The position numbers were made by a program, and so were the translations under genes. From the NCBI RefSeq assembly GCF_018283645.1, contig NZ_JAGSXH010000023.1:1-64000 (forward strand): DNA of 64,000 bases, written 5' to 3'. Positions 46,724-58,712 of this stretch are shown here, in pieces. Source of the stretch: Actinocrinis puniceicyclus (GTDB lineage: Bacteria > Actinomycetota > Actinomycetes > Streptomycetales > Catenulisporaceae). Each line of letters opens with the position of its first letter. Position 1 is the stretch's first letter. The notes under the pieces were generated by a model. The model worked only from the letters and a program-made list of their open reading frames with translations. It was not told where the DNA came from and made no database searches.

Positions 46724-47527
46724 TCATCCGGCTCTGGCCGGGTCCTTGCTCAGCAGCAGCCGGTCGGCGGCGTCGGCCAGGCTCCGCACGGCGGGGGCCG
46801 ACCAGCGCACGTCGGGGCTGCGCAGCATCGGGGCGAGCTGCGGGGGGGTGACCACGGTGACTCCGAGCATGTTGCGCGGTGTGCCCGGCAGATTCTCCAT
46901 GTGCACCGCCAGTACCGGCTGCACGGTGACTATGCCGACCTCCTCGTCGTGCGCCGCCGCCTCGGTCAGCGCCTCGCCGAGTGCGCGCGCCTGCTCGACC
47001 AGGCGCTTGAACATCGGCGCCCGGTCTTCGTGGTCGACGTAGATCTTCGTGCCGAACATCCGCACGTCACGGTTCTGCCACTGCTTGGAGTCGATCAGGA
47101 AGGCGCCGCGCGGCGAGAGCACGAGGTGTTCGACCTCGAACGGCTCGGTGACCCGTGTGAGCATCCGGTCGTGCAGCACGATCGCCCGGCCCCGGATCTC
47201 CACCGCCCGCAGCGCCTTGCCCGTCTCGGACTCCGCCGCCGCCCGCGCCCGCACCCGCACCAGCGCGTCCGGTTTGCGGAACAGCACGTCGAGCACGACC
47301 GCGAAGGCGAGCACGAAGTAGAGGGCGCCGAAGAACGGGAAATGCGTCGAATAGCCCGCGACGATCGAAACGCCCACGATCGCCGGACCCCACCACAGCG
47401 CGGAGAGCGCCGCGGACCGGCGACGGTTGGAGATCCAGGCGCTGTAGCGCTGCGAATAAGCAATCTGCAGGCTCTGGCCCGCGCGCGGCGGACCCTCCCG
47501 ACGTGCCGCCCGGCCGATCGTGGCCAT
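46724..47527 (-). CDS. NERD-domain membrane protein
   Basis: A 267-residue protein. A basic N-terminus precedes two close hydrophobic helices (about residues 40-80: IVGVSIVAGYSTHFPFFG, ALYFVLAFAVVLDVLF), then a NERD (nuclease-related) domain with VEHLVLSPRGAFLIDSKQW. The Asp and the Lys-Gln pair match the core of this restriction-endonuclease-like fold. Actinobacterial relatives are uncharacterised. The ATG at 47527 is set by a perfect AGGAGG six bases upstream. It converges on the nickel permease gene. Confidence 0.82.
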   Translation of the reverse strand: MATIGRAARREGPPRAGQSLQIAYSQRYSAWISNRRRSAALSALWWGPAIVGVSIVAGYSTHFPFFGALYFVLAFAVVLDVLFRKPDALVRVRARAAAESETGKALRAVEIRGRAIVLHDRMLTRVTEPFEVEHLVLSPRGAFLIDSKQWQNRDVRMFGTKIYVDHEDRAPMFKRLVEQARALGEALTEAAAHDEEVGIVTVQPVLAVHMENLPGTPRNMLGVTVVTPPQLAPMLRSPDVRWSAPAVRSLADAADRLLLSKDPARAG

Positions 47528-47675
47528 CGGCAACCTCCTAGAAGCCACGGGTGCTCGACACGGCCGCGCGTTTCTCCGCGCGCAGCGCCGAAAACCCTTC
47601 CCAGCACGTTACGGCATACGGACACACTCGGCAGGGATACCGTAATACGGCTTTCTCCCACTACCCTCACATCTC

Positions 47676-48506
47676 ATGGTTGACCTGTCCGAGTCGGTGG
47701 CCGCGGTGGGCGATGTGCACGGCTGCCTGGCCCCGCTGCGCGAGGCGCTGTACCGCGCCGGCTTCATCGACGAGCGGGAACGCTGGATCGGCGAGGACGC
47801 CCGGCTGTGGCTCCTGGGCGATCTGACCGACCGCGGACCGGACGGCGTCGGCGTGCTCGACCTGGTGATGTCCCTGCAGCGACAGGCAGCGGACCACGGC
47901 GGCGAGGTGGGCTGCCTGCTGGGCAACCACGAGCTGATGTTGCTGGCCGCGCACCTGCCCGGAGGGCGCCGGCTGCGGCTGATGCACAGCGGCGAGGACG
48001 ACGCGCACGCGCTGTTCCGCGAGCGCTGGGTCGGCAACGGCGGCCAGGACGCCGACTCCAGCCGCCTGACGGACGCGCACCTGGAATGGATCTCCAGGCT
48101 GCCCGCCATGGCGCTGCTCGGCGACCACCTGCTCGTGCACGCGGACACGGTCGGGTACCAGGAGTTCGGCGACACCGTCGCGGCGGTCAACGAGGGCGTG
48201 ACAGCCCTGCTGAGCGACCCCGTGGACGTCGAGGAGATCGACCGTCTCACCCACCTGATGACCAAGCGCTTCGCCTTCGCTTCCGATGACGGGATGGCTG
48301 CCCGCGAGTTCCTGCGCACCTTCGGCGGCAGGCAGCTCGTGCACGGCCACTCCCCGATCCCGCTGCTGCTCGGTATCGAGCCGCAGGCGGTGACCGGGCC
48401 GCTGGTGTACGCCGGGGGCTACGCGATCAACCTCGACACGGGCCTTTTCCTCGGCGGCCCCTGCCTGGTGTGCGGCCTTCCCTCCGTGCCCAGCGAGCTT
48501 CCCTGA
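47676..48506 (+). CDS. Calcineurin-like metallophosphoesterase
   Basis: A 276-residue phosphoesterase of the PrpA/ApaH-like type. Motifs in order: VAAVGDVHGCL, LLGDLTDRGPDG, CLLGNHELMLLA, HLLVHADTV and LVHGHSPIPLL, giving the full di-metal site. Substrate may be phosphoprotein or dinucleotide; the sequence does not decide. Single gene, no clear partner. Confidence 0.88.
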   Translation: MVDLSESVAAVGDVHGCLAPLREALYRAGFIDERERWIGEDARLWLLGDLTDRGPDGVGVLDLVMSLQRQAADHGGEVGCLLGNHELMLLAAHLPGGRRLRLMHSGEDDAHALFRERWVGNGGQDADSSRLTDAHLEWISRLPAMALLGDHLLVHADTVGYQEFGDTVAAVNEGVTALLSDPVDVEEIDRLTHLMTKRFAFASDDGMAAREFLRTFGGRQLVHGHSPIPLLLGIEPQAVTGPLVYAGGYAINLDTGLFLGGPCLVCGLPSVPSELP

Positions 48507-48587
48507 TACCCGCTTCGCGCGCGAATACACCTGAACGGATGAGTACACGAACGACGTATCAAGGCAGCGCTACATCAATGTTCTACG

Positions 48588-50471
48588 TCAAGCGGTCCGG
48601 ACCTCGGACGCGTCGGCTGCCGCGGGTGCGGGTGCGGCCAGGCCGAGCCTGGCCGGGTCCCAGATCCGTTCGCACAGCGCGCGATACAGCCGCTGCCGCT
48701 CGGTGATCGACGTGATCCCGAAGGTGTGCGGGTAGGCCCGGAAGTGGTCGGCGAACCCGTTACGCACCACGAAGCGGCGAAACGAGGGATTGCGCTCGTA
48801 GCACAGCGGGTGCAGCGAACGGGCCAGCAGGTTCTGGGCACGGTAGTGCTCTGCCTTGAGCGAGTACGGGTCGTCCCGGAAGGCGGCGTTGATCTCCTTC
48901 GGTAGCAGAAGCAGCGCGCCGAGACGGTTGCGTACGACCCGGAAGCGCTCGGGCGTTCCTGCCTCGTCGGCGTAGGGTCCGAAGTGGTCGGCCCAGATGT
49001 GTTCGATCTCGTATGGCCGCCCGGACGGCCCGTAGCCGAGATAGTCGGCGATCAAGTCCGGCTGCCCGCACTGGGTCTCCAGCCACGCGGTCATCCGCGC
49101 CAGCAGGTAGCGCACCTGCTTGCGGTTGTCCGAGCGCAGCCCGAAGGTGTCCAGGCCGCCGAAGTCGTGTTCGAGCCCGCACACCTCCGCGGCCAGCAGC
49201 GCGCGCACCGCCTCCACGCTCTGCGCGGCACGCAGCGGCTCGACCAGGGCGCCGACCTGCCGGGCCAGGTCACCGGACTGGAGCGAGGCGTAGTTGACCA
49301 TGCGACGGGCCAGCAACAGGTCGCAGAAGGCGGCGACGAGGCGGGTCTTCTCCCGGAACGCGGTGTCCGAGTCGTTCGGACCGATCGCCGCCATGATCAG
49401 GGTGAGCTGGTGGGTGAAGCCGTTGGCGGCGTTGTAGAACACCGGTTCCAGACCCTTGACCGGCGCCGAGCACGCCTCGACGAGAGCGCGGTACCGGTCC
49501 GCCAGGGGCCTGACGGTGTCCCGGATGAACACGCGGTAGTCGCGCGGGCGAACGAGGCCGACCAGGTTCGTGTTCTGTCGAACCCACTCGTGGAACGCTG
49601 TGGCGATGCGCTCCCCGGTGGCCGGGTCCGCGGCGGCGTAGCGGGCCAGCAGCATGGTCTTGACGAAGTCGCCGGGCGCCTGGTCGTCGGTGACCGCGAG
49701 CTGCGACATCGTGCGCCGCCAGATCGCGTTCAGCGCGCTGTGGTCCTTGTCCGCGCGGGAGAGCAGGAACGACTTGAGCAGGTCCAGCGGGGTCAGCCGG
49801 GCGCCGCGGTCGTTCATCGACTCGAAGATCTCCCAGCCGTGGTCGCGGTCGCGTGCCGTGATCTCGACCAGGAACACCCGCTCCAGCAGCCAGTCCACGA
49901 AGAACGGCAGCGCCTCCTCGCGCAGCGCCGCCGGGAAGTCCTCGACCAGTTCCCGGTACCGCTGGCACATCGTGCGCACCGCGAGCGGGGTCAGTTCGGT
50001 GACCGGGAAGTCACGCCCGGCGCGCAGTGCGCGCAGCGCCGGCTCGCGCTCGTCCACGTGCACGGTGAACGTCGGCACACCGTACTGGACGGTGCAGATC
50101 ATGTTGTCCAGCACCGCCGCGCCCGCGTGATCCTCCTGGTCGGTCAGCCGGTGCCGCAGATGGATCAGCAAGAGCAGCAGGGTCGTGAAACGCTGCTGGC
50201 CGTCGACGAGAAAGGACACGCCGGGCGCCGGATAGGTGACGAACGGGCCGAGGAAGTAAGGACGGTAGACGGCGACGTCCTCCCGATCGTGGTCGGCCCG
50301 CCACTGCTCCAGGAAGCGGGTGGACAGATCCTGCAGGAGATCGCCGACGTGCGTCCGGCTCCAGTCGTACTCGCGCTGATAGTGTTCGAGCCCGTACCTG
50401 CGACCGGTGAACAGCTCCCTGACGGTGTGTCCCCGGCCGTCGATCCGGTCTTGCCTGTCCCTGGTCAACAT
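48588..50471 (-). CDS. GmrSD-like DUF262/DUF1524 protein
   Basis: A 627-residue protein with an N-terminal DUF262 (ParB-like NTP-using) domain: a YQREYDWSRTHVGDLL helix, FLVDGQQRFTTLLLLL (DGQQR motif) and IFESMNDRGARLTPLDLLK. The C-terminal DUF1524 HNH-like nuclease has EIEHIWADHF and RNRLGALLLLPKEIN with a later KAEHY. This pairing in one chain is that of GmrSD-type IV restriction enzymes, which cut DNA with modified bases; other family members have different antiphage roles. The start at 50471 is preferred over 50558 (AAGG upstream; MLTRDRQDRIDG). No methylase or other defence gene adjoins. Confidence 0.8.
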   Translation of the reverse strand: MLTRDRQDRIDGRGHTVRELFTGRRYGLEHYQREYDWSRTHVGDLLQDLSTRFLEQWRADHDREDVAVYRPYFLGPFVTYPAPGVSFLVDGQQRFTTLLLLLIHLRHRLTDQEDHAGAAVLDNMICTVQYGVPTFTVHVDEREPALRALRAGRDFPVTELTPLAVRTMCQRYRELVEDFPAALREEALPFFVDWLLERVFLVEITARDRDHGWEIFESMNDRGARLTPLDLLKSFLLSRADKDHSALNAIWRRTMSQLAVTDDQAPGDFVKTMLLARYAAADPATGERIATAFHEWVRQNTNLVGLVRPRDYRVFIRDTVRPLADRYRALVEACSAPVKGLEPVFYNAANGFTHQLTLIMAAIGPNDSDTAFREKTRLVAAFCDLLLARRMVNYASLQSGDLARQVGALVEPLRAAQSVEAVRALLAAEVCGLEHDFGGLDTFGLRSDNRKQVRYLLARMTAWLETQCGQPDLIADYLGYGPSGRPYEIEHIWADHFGPYADEAGTPERFRVVRNRLGALLLLPKEINAAFRDDPYSLKAEHYRAQNLLARSLHPLCYERNPSFRRFVVRNGFADHFRAYPHTFGITSITERQRLYRALCERIWDPARLGLAAPAPAAADASEVRTA

Positions 50472-50603
50472 CGCGCCTTGGTCGTAATCGCGCGCTCCCG
50501 CGAGCACGGGACGCGACGGCACGGGCCCGCTGAGCGCGCTCTCGAGCGCCGCTGCCACCCCAGTGCGCCTCTTGCCTACCCTGCCTCGGGAAAGATGCCC
50601 TGG

Positions 50604-53261
50604 TCAGCGGACGGGAAAACCAGACGGAGGGTTACGAATGAGTGAAGCGATCAAGGCGGTCCACCCCGTCTGATGCGACGCGCCGAGACCCTTGCCGGTG
50701 TCGCCGTGGAAGTACTCGAAGAACCACGGACGATCCCGCCAACGCGGGTCGCGCTGCAAGAGCGCTGACTCGCCCAGCGCGCAGCCGCCCGGATCGGCTC
50801 CGGGCGCGCTCGCGCCGAGCACCGGCCGGGTGCCGTCGGGGTCGAGCCGGAAGATCCCGGCCAGCCGCTGGCGCAACTGCCCGACGAACCGCTCGCGGTC
50901 GATTCCGGGTACGCCGGGCACCGGGTGCGCGGTGACCGCGAGGACCGGGCCGACCCGGCAGACCACCTCGTACACCAGGTAGTTCAGCGGCATCCAGACC
51001 GGCCCGCGCCAGTTGGAGTTGCCGCCGAACATGCCGGAGTGGGATTCGCCCGGCTCGTAGTCCACGCTCGCGGTGCAGCCGTCGACCTGCACCGCGAACG
51101 GGTGGTCGCGATGGTAGCGGGAGAGCGAGCGCAGACCGTGCGGGGAGAAGAACTCCTCGGGATCGCCGAGCCGTTCCAGCAGGCGGCCCGCCTGCACGTC
51201 GTCCGCGAGGGAGAAGACTATGCCGCCGGCCGCGTGCGGCCGGGTGATGGCGCGGGCGTACTCGGGACGCCGCGTGGTGAACTCCGCCAGGTGCGCGGTG
51301 AAACGGGGCAGGCGCTTGAGGGTGTCCGCCTCGACGGCGATGGCGGCCAGCAGCGGCACGGCGCCGACCATCGAGCGCACCCTGATCACCACCGGCTCGT
51401 TCCCGGCGCGGCGCAGCCGGTCGTAGTAGAAACCGTCCTGTTCGTCCCAGAGCCCGTGGTCGTTGATCGCCTTGGCGATGTAGGCGTAGTGCTCGGCGAA
51501 CTTGCAGGCCATCTCTTCGTAGATCGGCTCCGCGCCGGCCAGCTCGATGGAGATCTCCAGCATGTGCAGGCAGAAGAAGGCCATCCACCCGGTGCCGTCG
51601 GACTGTTCCAGCACGCCGTCGACCGGCAGCCTGGAGCGGTCGAAGACCCCGATGTTGTCCAGGCCGAGGAAGCCGCCCTCGAAGATGTTGTCCTGGCCCT
51701 CGTCCTTGCGGTTGACCCAGAAGGTGAAGTTCAGCAGCAGCTTGTGGAAGCAGGCCTTGAGGAACTCCAGGTCGCCGCCGACCGCGCGGTGCACCCGCAG
51801 CGCGGCCCAAGCCAGCACCGGGGGGTTCACATCGTCGAAGTTCCACTCGTAGGCCGGGACCTGGCCGTTCGGGTGCTGATAACGTCCCGACAGGAACGTG
51901 TAGAGCTGCTGCTTGGCGCGGCCGGGGTCGATCTCCGCCATGACCGCGCAGTGGAAGGCGAGGTCCCAGGCCGCGAACCAGGGGTACTCCCAGGGGTCGG
52001 GCATCAGCAGCACGTCGCGCGCCCAGAAATGGTCCCAGCCGGCGTTGCGGTCGTCGGCGCGGTGGTCCGGGGGCAGCGGCTGGTCCGGATCGCCGTTGAG
52101 CCAGCGGTGCACGTCGTAGTGGTAGAACTGCTGGGACCAGACCAGGCCGGCGAACGCCTGACGCATGGTCCACGCGTCCTCGGCGGGCAGATCCGCGGGG
52201 GCGAGGGCCGCGTAGAACTCGTCGGCCTCCGCCTGCCGGGCCGCGAGCACGCCGGCGTGGTCGGCCGGCCCGAGGCCGGAGGCGGCCAGCCAGAGCCGGA
52301 TCTCGCGCCGCTCGCCGGGCGCGAGATCCAGTACGTAGTGCAGCGCGCCCTTCGTGCCCACGTTCTCGGGGTTGACCGTCGCGGCGCCGCGCACCACGTG
52401 GTCGCCGATGCCGTCCTTCGGGTACTGCGTCCGGTTCTGCGCGCCGAACAGCAGAGCCGCGTTCGTCTCGTTGTCGCACAACAGCGCCGGGGGCCTCTCG
52501 CCGTCGGCGTCCGCCAGCACGAGCGGCGCGGCCAGGTGCGGGTGCGTCGCGGTCAGCCGGCCCGGCTCGCCGCGGATGAGCAGCGCCTCTGTGTCCACCG
52601 CGTCCTCGATGTCGGGCGCTCGTCCCCACGACCACATGTCGCGGAACCACAGGTGCGGCAGCACGTGCAGCGTCGCGCGCTCGGGACCGGCGTTCTCGGC
52701 CGTGATGACCAGAGCGTATGCGTCGGGCGCGGCCTTCGCGTAGTCGGCGGTGACGACGAAGTACCGGTCTTCGGCGAAGATCCCGGTATCGATGAGTTCG
52801 TACTCCGGGTCGTCCTTACCGCGCACCGCGTTCTGGTCGCGCAAAGCCTGATACGGGAACTCGCCCTGCGGATAGTGGTAGCGCCAGCGCAGCCAGGAAC
52901 CGGTCGGCGTGGCGTCCTCGTACCACCAGTAGTCCTTGGCGTCCTCACCGTGGTTGCCCTCGTCGTTGCCGAGGCCGAAGGCGCGCTCCTTGAGGATCGG
53001 GTCGCGCCCGTTCCACAGGCCCAGCGCGAAGCACCAGTCCTGGTTGAGGTTGCACAGCCCGGCCAGGCCGTCCTCGCTCCACCGGTAGGCGCGCGAGCGC
53101 GCGTGGTCGAACGGGAAGTAGCGCCAGGCGTTGCCGTCCGCGCTGTAATCCTCCCGCACGGTTCCCCACGCGCGCTCGGACAGGTACGGGCCCCACTCGC
53201 GCCAGGGCTGCGTCCCCTCGTCCGCAGCCTTCAGCCGCCGCCTCTCCACACCTTCATGCAT
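50604..53261 (-). CDS. Large glucosidase, MGH1-like (GH63-type) family
   Basis: An 885-residue glycoside hydrolase of the (alpha/alpha)6-barrel type related to GH63/mannosylglycerate hydrolases. Segments typical of the family are WREWGPYLSERAWGTVREDY, LCNLNQDWCFALGLWNGRDP, FWARDVLLMPDPWEYPWFA, YEWNFDDVNPPVLAWAAL and NSNWRGPVWMPLNYLVYE. The acidic residues in these segments are candidates for catalysis. No signal peptide is seen, so it acts inside the cell. Substrate unknown, probably an alpha-glucoside. It is followed by the DUF262/DUF1524 gene and preceded by thiC, all on one strand. Confidence 0.85.
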   Translation of the reverse strand: MHEGVERRRLKAADEGTQPWREWGPYLSERAWGTVREDYSADGNAWRYFPFDHARSRAYRWSEDGLAGLCNLNQDWCFALGLWNGRDPILKERAFGLGNDEGNHGEDAKDYWWYEDATPTGSWLRWRYHYPQGEFPYQALRDQNAVRGKDDPEYELIDTGIFAEDRYFVVTADYAKAAPDAYALVITAENAGPERATLHVLPHLWFRDMWSWGRAPDIEDAVDTEALLIRGEPGRLTATHPHLAAPLVLADADGERPPALLCDNETNAALLFGAQNRTQYPKDGIGDHVVRGAATVNPENVGTKGALHYVLDLAPGERREIRLWLAASGLGPADHAGVLAARQAEADEFYAALAPADLPAEDAWTMRQAFAGLVWSQQFYHYDVHRWLNGDPDQPLPPDHRADDRNAGWDHFWARDVLLMPDPWEYPWFAAWDLAFHCAVMAEIDPGRAKQQLYTFLSGRYQHPNGQVPAYEWNFDDVNPPVLAWAALRVHRAVGGDLEFLKACFHKLLLNFTFWVNRKDEGQDNIFEGGFLGLDNIGVFDRSRLPVDGVLEQSDGTGWMAFFCLHMLEISIELAGAEPIYEEMACKFAEHYAYIAKAINDHGLWDEQDGFYYDRLRRAGNEPVVIRVRSMVGAVPLLAAIAVEADTLKRLPRFTAHLAEFTTRRPEYARAITRPHAAGGIVFSLADDVQAGRLLERLGDPEEFFSPHGLRSLSRYHRDHPFAVQVDGCTASVDYEPGESHSGMFGGNSNWRGPVWMPLNYLVYEVVCRVGPVLAVTAHPVPGVPGIDRERFVGQLRQRLAGIFRLDPDGTRPVLGASAPGADPGGCALGESALLQRDPRWRDRPWFFEYFHGDTGKGLGASHQTGWTALIASLIRNPPSGFPVR

Positions 53262-53286
53262 CCGACCAGTCTTACCCCACGCCGAT

Positions 53287-54940
<1,654 letters not shown>

Positions 54941-55045
54941 GTTTTGAGTTTTCCCGGGTCACCCTAGCGCGGGTGCGCGAGCGCGCAAGTGCGCACGAGC
55001 GTCAGCCCGGCGGCCGCTGCGGGCCGCCGGACACGCGCGATCGGT

Positions 55046-55258
55046 TCAGAAGTCCCGGCGGTTGCGGATCTGCCGCCGGCGGTAGGCCGGCAGCGAGTTC
55101 ATGAACCGGTGGTATCCGTACCAGAGGACGCCCACCGCCCCGACGGCGAGCGCGACGAAGAAAAGCGTGCTGAACACCGCGCTGACCAGCGCGATGACGA
55201 TCTTGGCGGCGATCACCACACCGGCGACCGCGAGCACAGCCTTAAGCCAGGTTGGCAT
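55046..55258 (-). CDS. Small membrane protein, 70 residues
   Basis: A short protein with two hydrophobic stretches (about residues 5-27 and 29-48) and a very basic C-terminus (YRRRQIRNRRDF), so it should insert with the tail in the cytoplasm. GGGGAAGG stands a few bases upstream of the ATG at 55258, which supports translation. No family was recognised and neighbours give no clue. Confidence 0.65.
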   Translation of the reverse strand: MPTWLKAVLAVAGVVIAAKIVIALVSAVFSTLFFVALAVGAVGVLWYGYHRFMNSLPAYRRRQIRNRRDF

Positions 55259-55774
55259 CTGCCTTCCCCAACCCCTTCAGGAGCGTCAGGACACCGCGTG
55301 ATACGGCGTCTGTAGTGAGAACGTTCGGGCTGTCGCCCCCGTTCCCAATCCACGATATATCGCGTCCGGCGGGTGCGCCAGTGTGCCGCGCGGCGGAAGA
55401 GGACGGGCCGTGATCGGCAGCCGGAGGGAAGGCGAGAGGAGATGTGGGGACGAGCGTGCGTGCGTGCGTAGCAGGTGTCGCGGCCCCGGCGATACTTCTC
55501 AAACGCAGCACTTCTCGAACGCAGCCCAAGCCCGCCGGGACCTAATGCGCCCCGGCGGGCTGTTGGGCGCCTCGCCGCACCGCGCCTATCTTGCGCGCTG
55601 TGGGCTCGGCCAGTGCCGCGAAGGCAGCTGTTGCGAATACAGCTGTTGCTCTTGTCAGCTCCTGATACCAGTGAGTCGCACTGAAACCACTGATACGACG
55701 GCGAAGCCGACCGTTGCGTATCGCAGCGTTCGGTTGTGACGGCCGTGATGTACACCGGCTGTCGGTTCGGCGGA
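55259..55774. other. Intergenic region downstream of the MarR gene
   Basis: A 516-base gap between the MarR gene's stop (minus) and the start of the small membrane protein (minus). Frames here are unconvincing. It holds the strong hairpin listed separately and an AT-richer patch around 55610-55700. A promoter for the small membrane protein is expected but not placed. Confidence 0.35.
55529..55561. terminator. Strong GC hairpin, probable terminator
   Basis: Bases 55529-55539 (AGCCCGCCGGG) and 55551-55561 pair without mismatch around an 11-base loop, and GCCCAA/TTGGGC outside can lengthen the stem. It lies about 215 bases beyond the MarR stop on the minus strand. There is no T-run, so its direction and strength are uncertain. 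Confidence 0.5.
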
Positions 55775-56344
55775 TCAGGCCTTCTTGGCGCGCGTGGAAG
55801 CGCGCTTCGTCGCGGCCTTCTTCGCGGGCCTCTTGGCGGCGGCAGGTGCCTTCTTCGCGGGCGCCTTGCGTGCCGGACGCGCGGGCGGAGCGGGTTCCTC
55901 CGCCTCGACCTGCTCGGTCACGATGGCGAACGCGCTGCGGCACTTCTCCAGCAGCTTGCGCAGCGACTGCTGGTCCGCCTTGCTGAGCTGCCCGTTGAGC
56001 AGCTCCTCGACCTCGAGGATCTTCTTGTCGGCGCGGCCGAGCAATCTCTTGCCCGCCGCGGTGATGGTCGTCTCCATCGCGCGACCCTGACCCGGTACGG
56101 TGCGCCGCTCGATGAGCCCCTTGACGGTCAGGTTGCCCAGGACCGTGGTCATCGTCTGCGGAGTCACAAGGCACCGGCGGGCCAGTTCAGCCCCGCTGAT
56201 ACCCGGCGTGTCAGCGATCACCAACAGCGCCGAGTACTGCGGGACGGTAAGGCCCATCGGGCGCAGTGCCGCGTCCTTCGCTCCGGAGAGCTCTTGCTCA
56301 AGGCTCTTGACCATGTGGCCGAGCCGGTCATCCACTGCTGTCAT
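55775..56344 (-). CDS. MarR-family regulator with histone H1-like Lys/Ala tail
   Basis: A 189-residue regulator. Residues about 10-135 form a MarR winged helix-turn-helix: LTVPQYSALLVIADTPGISG, ELARRCLVTPQTMTTVLGNL (recognition helix) and KGLIERRTVPGQGRAMETTI (wing). After an acidic hinge (EEPAPPARPARK) the last 35 or so residues are almost only Ala, Lys, Arg and Pro, with repeated PAKKA/KKAPA units like eukaryotic H1 or actinobacterial HupS/HU tails. Such a tail should bind DNA without sequence choice. Starts at 56344 or 56356 are both possible. The regulated genes are unknown; the holin-like gene is divergent and a candidate. Confidence 0.82.
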   Translation of the reverse strand: MTAVDDRLGHMVKSLEQELSGAKDAALRPMGLTVPQYSALLVIADTPGISGAELARRCLVTPQTMTTVLGNLTVKGLIERRTVPGQGRAMETTITAAGKRLLGRADKKILEVEELLNGQLSKADQQSLRKLLEKCRSAFAIVTEQVEAEEPAPPARPARKAPAKKAPAAAKRPAKKAATKRASTRAKKA

Positions 56345-56505
56345 GGCGTCGATCATATCCTGTGTCGCACAAAATGCCCGTTTTTGCGGCGGGCTCTGAC
56401 GCGGATGGGTGATACACAACGCTCTGCGAGCGCCACCCGTACCCTTCTACAACAGCTTGCCACACCTTCTTGGCCGAAGCGCACCACTTGCGGGAACATG
56501 CGGCC

Positions 56506-56889
56506 ATGAAGAAATTCGTGATCAAGATCCTGGTGAACGCGGTCGGCCTGTACGTGGCCTCAATCGTGGTCAAGTCAGGCATCGCGTTCCAGGGCACGGG
56601 CTTGCAACTAGTGTGGACCGTCCTGCTGGTCGCGCTCATCTTCGGGCTGGTGAATACGTTCATCAGGCCCATCGTCAAGCTCTTCAGCGTAGGGATCCGG
56701 CTGTTAACCCTAGGGCTGTTCACCTTCGTCATCAACGCTCTCATGCTGTGGCTGACCTCGAAGATCTCCGAACACTTCGCCGTGGCCTTCCACGTGCGCA
56801 ACTTCTGGTACGCACTGCTCGGCTCGCTGATCATCACCGCGGTGTCGCTGGTCCTGCACGCCGCGCTGCCCGACGACAAGCGGAGGTAG
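56506..56889 (+). CDS. Phage-holin-4-like small membrane protein
   Basis: A 127-residue membrane protein with about four helices: VIKILVNAVGLYVASIVV, LVWTVLLVALIFGLVNTFI, LLTLGLFTFVINALMLWL and FWYALLGSLIITAVSLVL. The NTFIRPIVKLFS segment is typical of the phage_holin_4_2/YvlD-like family, which is found in many bacteria outside phages and whose role is unknown. The ATG at 56506 starts MKKFVIKIL. Divergent from the MarR gene. Confidence 0.85.
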   Translation: MKKFVIKILVNAVGLYVASIVVKSGIAFQGTGLQLVWTVLLVALIFGLVNTFIRPIVKLFSVGIRLLTLGLFTFVINALMLWLTSKISEHFAVAFHVRNFWYALLGSLIITAVSLVLHAALPDDKRR

Positions 56890-56940
56890 CGGCCGAAGGT
56901 CAAGGCCCGCGCACTCGATCATGACCGAAGAACAAGGCCA

Positions 56941-57539
<599 letters not shown>

Positions 57540-57543
<4 letters not shown>

Positions 57544-58388
57544 TCGGCGACCAGGTGGCCGCGGTGCTCGGGGGCGCCGTGGCGGGGGTGACGGCGCTGG
57601 GTACCGGCGCCGGGGGCGCGGGTACCTACCGCGTGGCGCTGCTCGCCGGCGGCAACGTGTTCGTCAAGGCGACCGGCGGGCAGGACCCGGGTTTCCTCGC
57701 CTCGGAGGCCGCCGGGCTGCGCTGGTTGCGCGAGGCCGAGGGCGTGCTCGTACCCGAGGTGCTCGGCGTGAGCGACTCGCTGCTGGTGACGACATGGATC
57801 GCACCGGGCCGGGCGACCCGGCAGGGCGCGGAGGAGTTCGGCCGGCAGCTTGCCACGCTGCACGCGCGCGGGGCGCAGTCCTTCGGCGCGCCGTGGCCCG
57901 GCTACATCGGGGCGCTGCCACTGGACAACGCGGAAGAGGAGGATTGGCCCGGCTTCTACGCCCGGCGCAGAGTGCTGCCTTACCTGCGTGCGGCGGTGGA
58001 CCGCGGCGCGGTCGACAAGCAGGGCGCGGGCGTGATCGAGCGGGTCTGCGACCGCATCGAGGCGCTGTCCGGACCGGCGGAACTGCCGGCCCGGATCCAC
58101 GGCGACCTGTGGGCCGGCAACATCCACTGGGATACCCGCGGCCGTGCCTGGCTGATCGACCCCGCGGCGCACGGCGGCCACCGGGAGACCGACCTGGCGA
58201 TGACGGCGCTGTTCGAGCCGCCGCACCTGGAAACCGTCGTCGCCGCGTATGACGAGGTGTATCCACTCGACGAGGACTGGCGCGAGCGGATCGCGCTGCA
58301 TCAGCTGCATCCGCTTCTCGTGCACGCGGTGCTGTTCGGCTCCTCCTATGGCGTGCAGGCCGTGGCAGCCGCGCGGCAGTATCTGTGA
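57540..58388 (+). CDS. Fructosamine/ribulosamine-3-kinase family protein
   Basis: A 282-residue kinase of the fructosamine-3-kinase/aminoglycoside-phosphotransferase type. It has VFVKATGGQDPGFLASEAAG (ATP Lys and helix Glu), the catalytic loop ARIHGDLWAGNIHWD and the metal motif LIDPAAHGGHRETDLA. It should phosphorylate sugar adducts on protein lysines so that they fall off. Bacterial members mostly prefer ribulosamines or erythrulosamines. The GTG start overlaps the phosphatase stop, so the two are translated together. Confidence 0.9.
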
Positions 58389-58712
58389 ACCGGCCTCTGC
58401 TTCACCTGTGACCGTTTCACCAGCGACCGCGCCGGGAGTTGAACCGCTCCGCCACCGCATCCGTGGGCCGCAAGTGTGACATCGGCGAGGTATACACCGG
58501 CGGCCCGGCGAAATCCGGCCCATGGGCACTGTCGAGCCGATAACATCCCGGTCGCATTTGTGACAGTCCTGTCGCAGGAGTGCAAAGGGCCGGTAGGAGA
58601 TGTTCCGGACACGCGCGTTGTCGTACTAAAGTTGCCGACCGGCAGTCGGGGCGACGGGACAAGATCCGATAAGGTGTCGACCTCACGGGCTACCTATGGA
58701 GCGTGACGAGCG
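58389..58712. other. Intergenic region before the zinc-ribbon gene
   Basis: A 324-base gap between two genes on the plus strand. No convincing frame, terminator or promoter was found. A GATAAG at about 58669-58674, roughly 40 bases before the start, is the best -10 candidate for the next gene. Confidence 0.3.
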
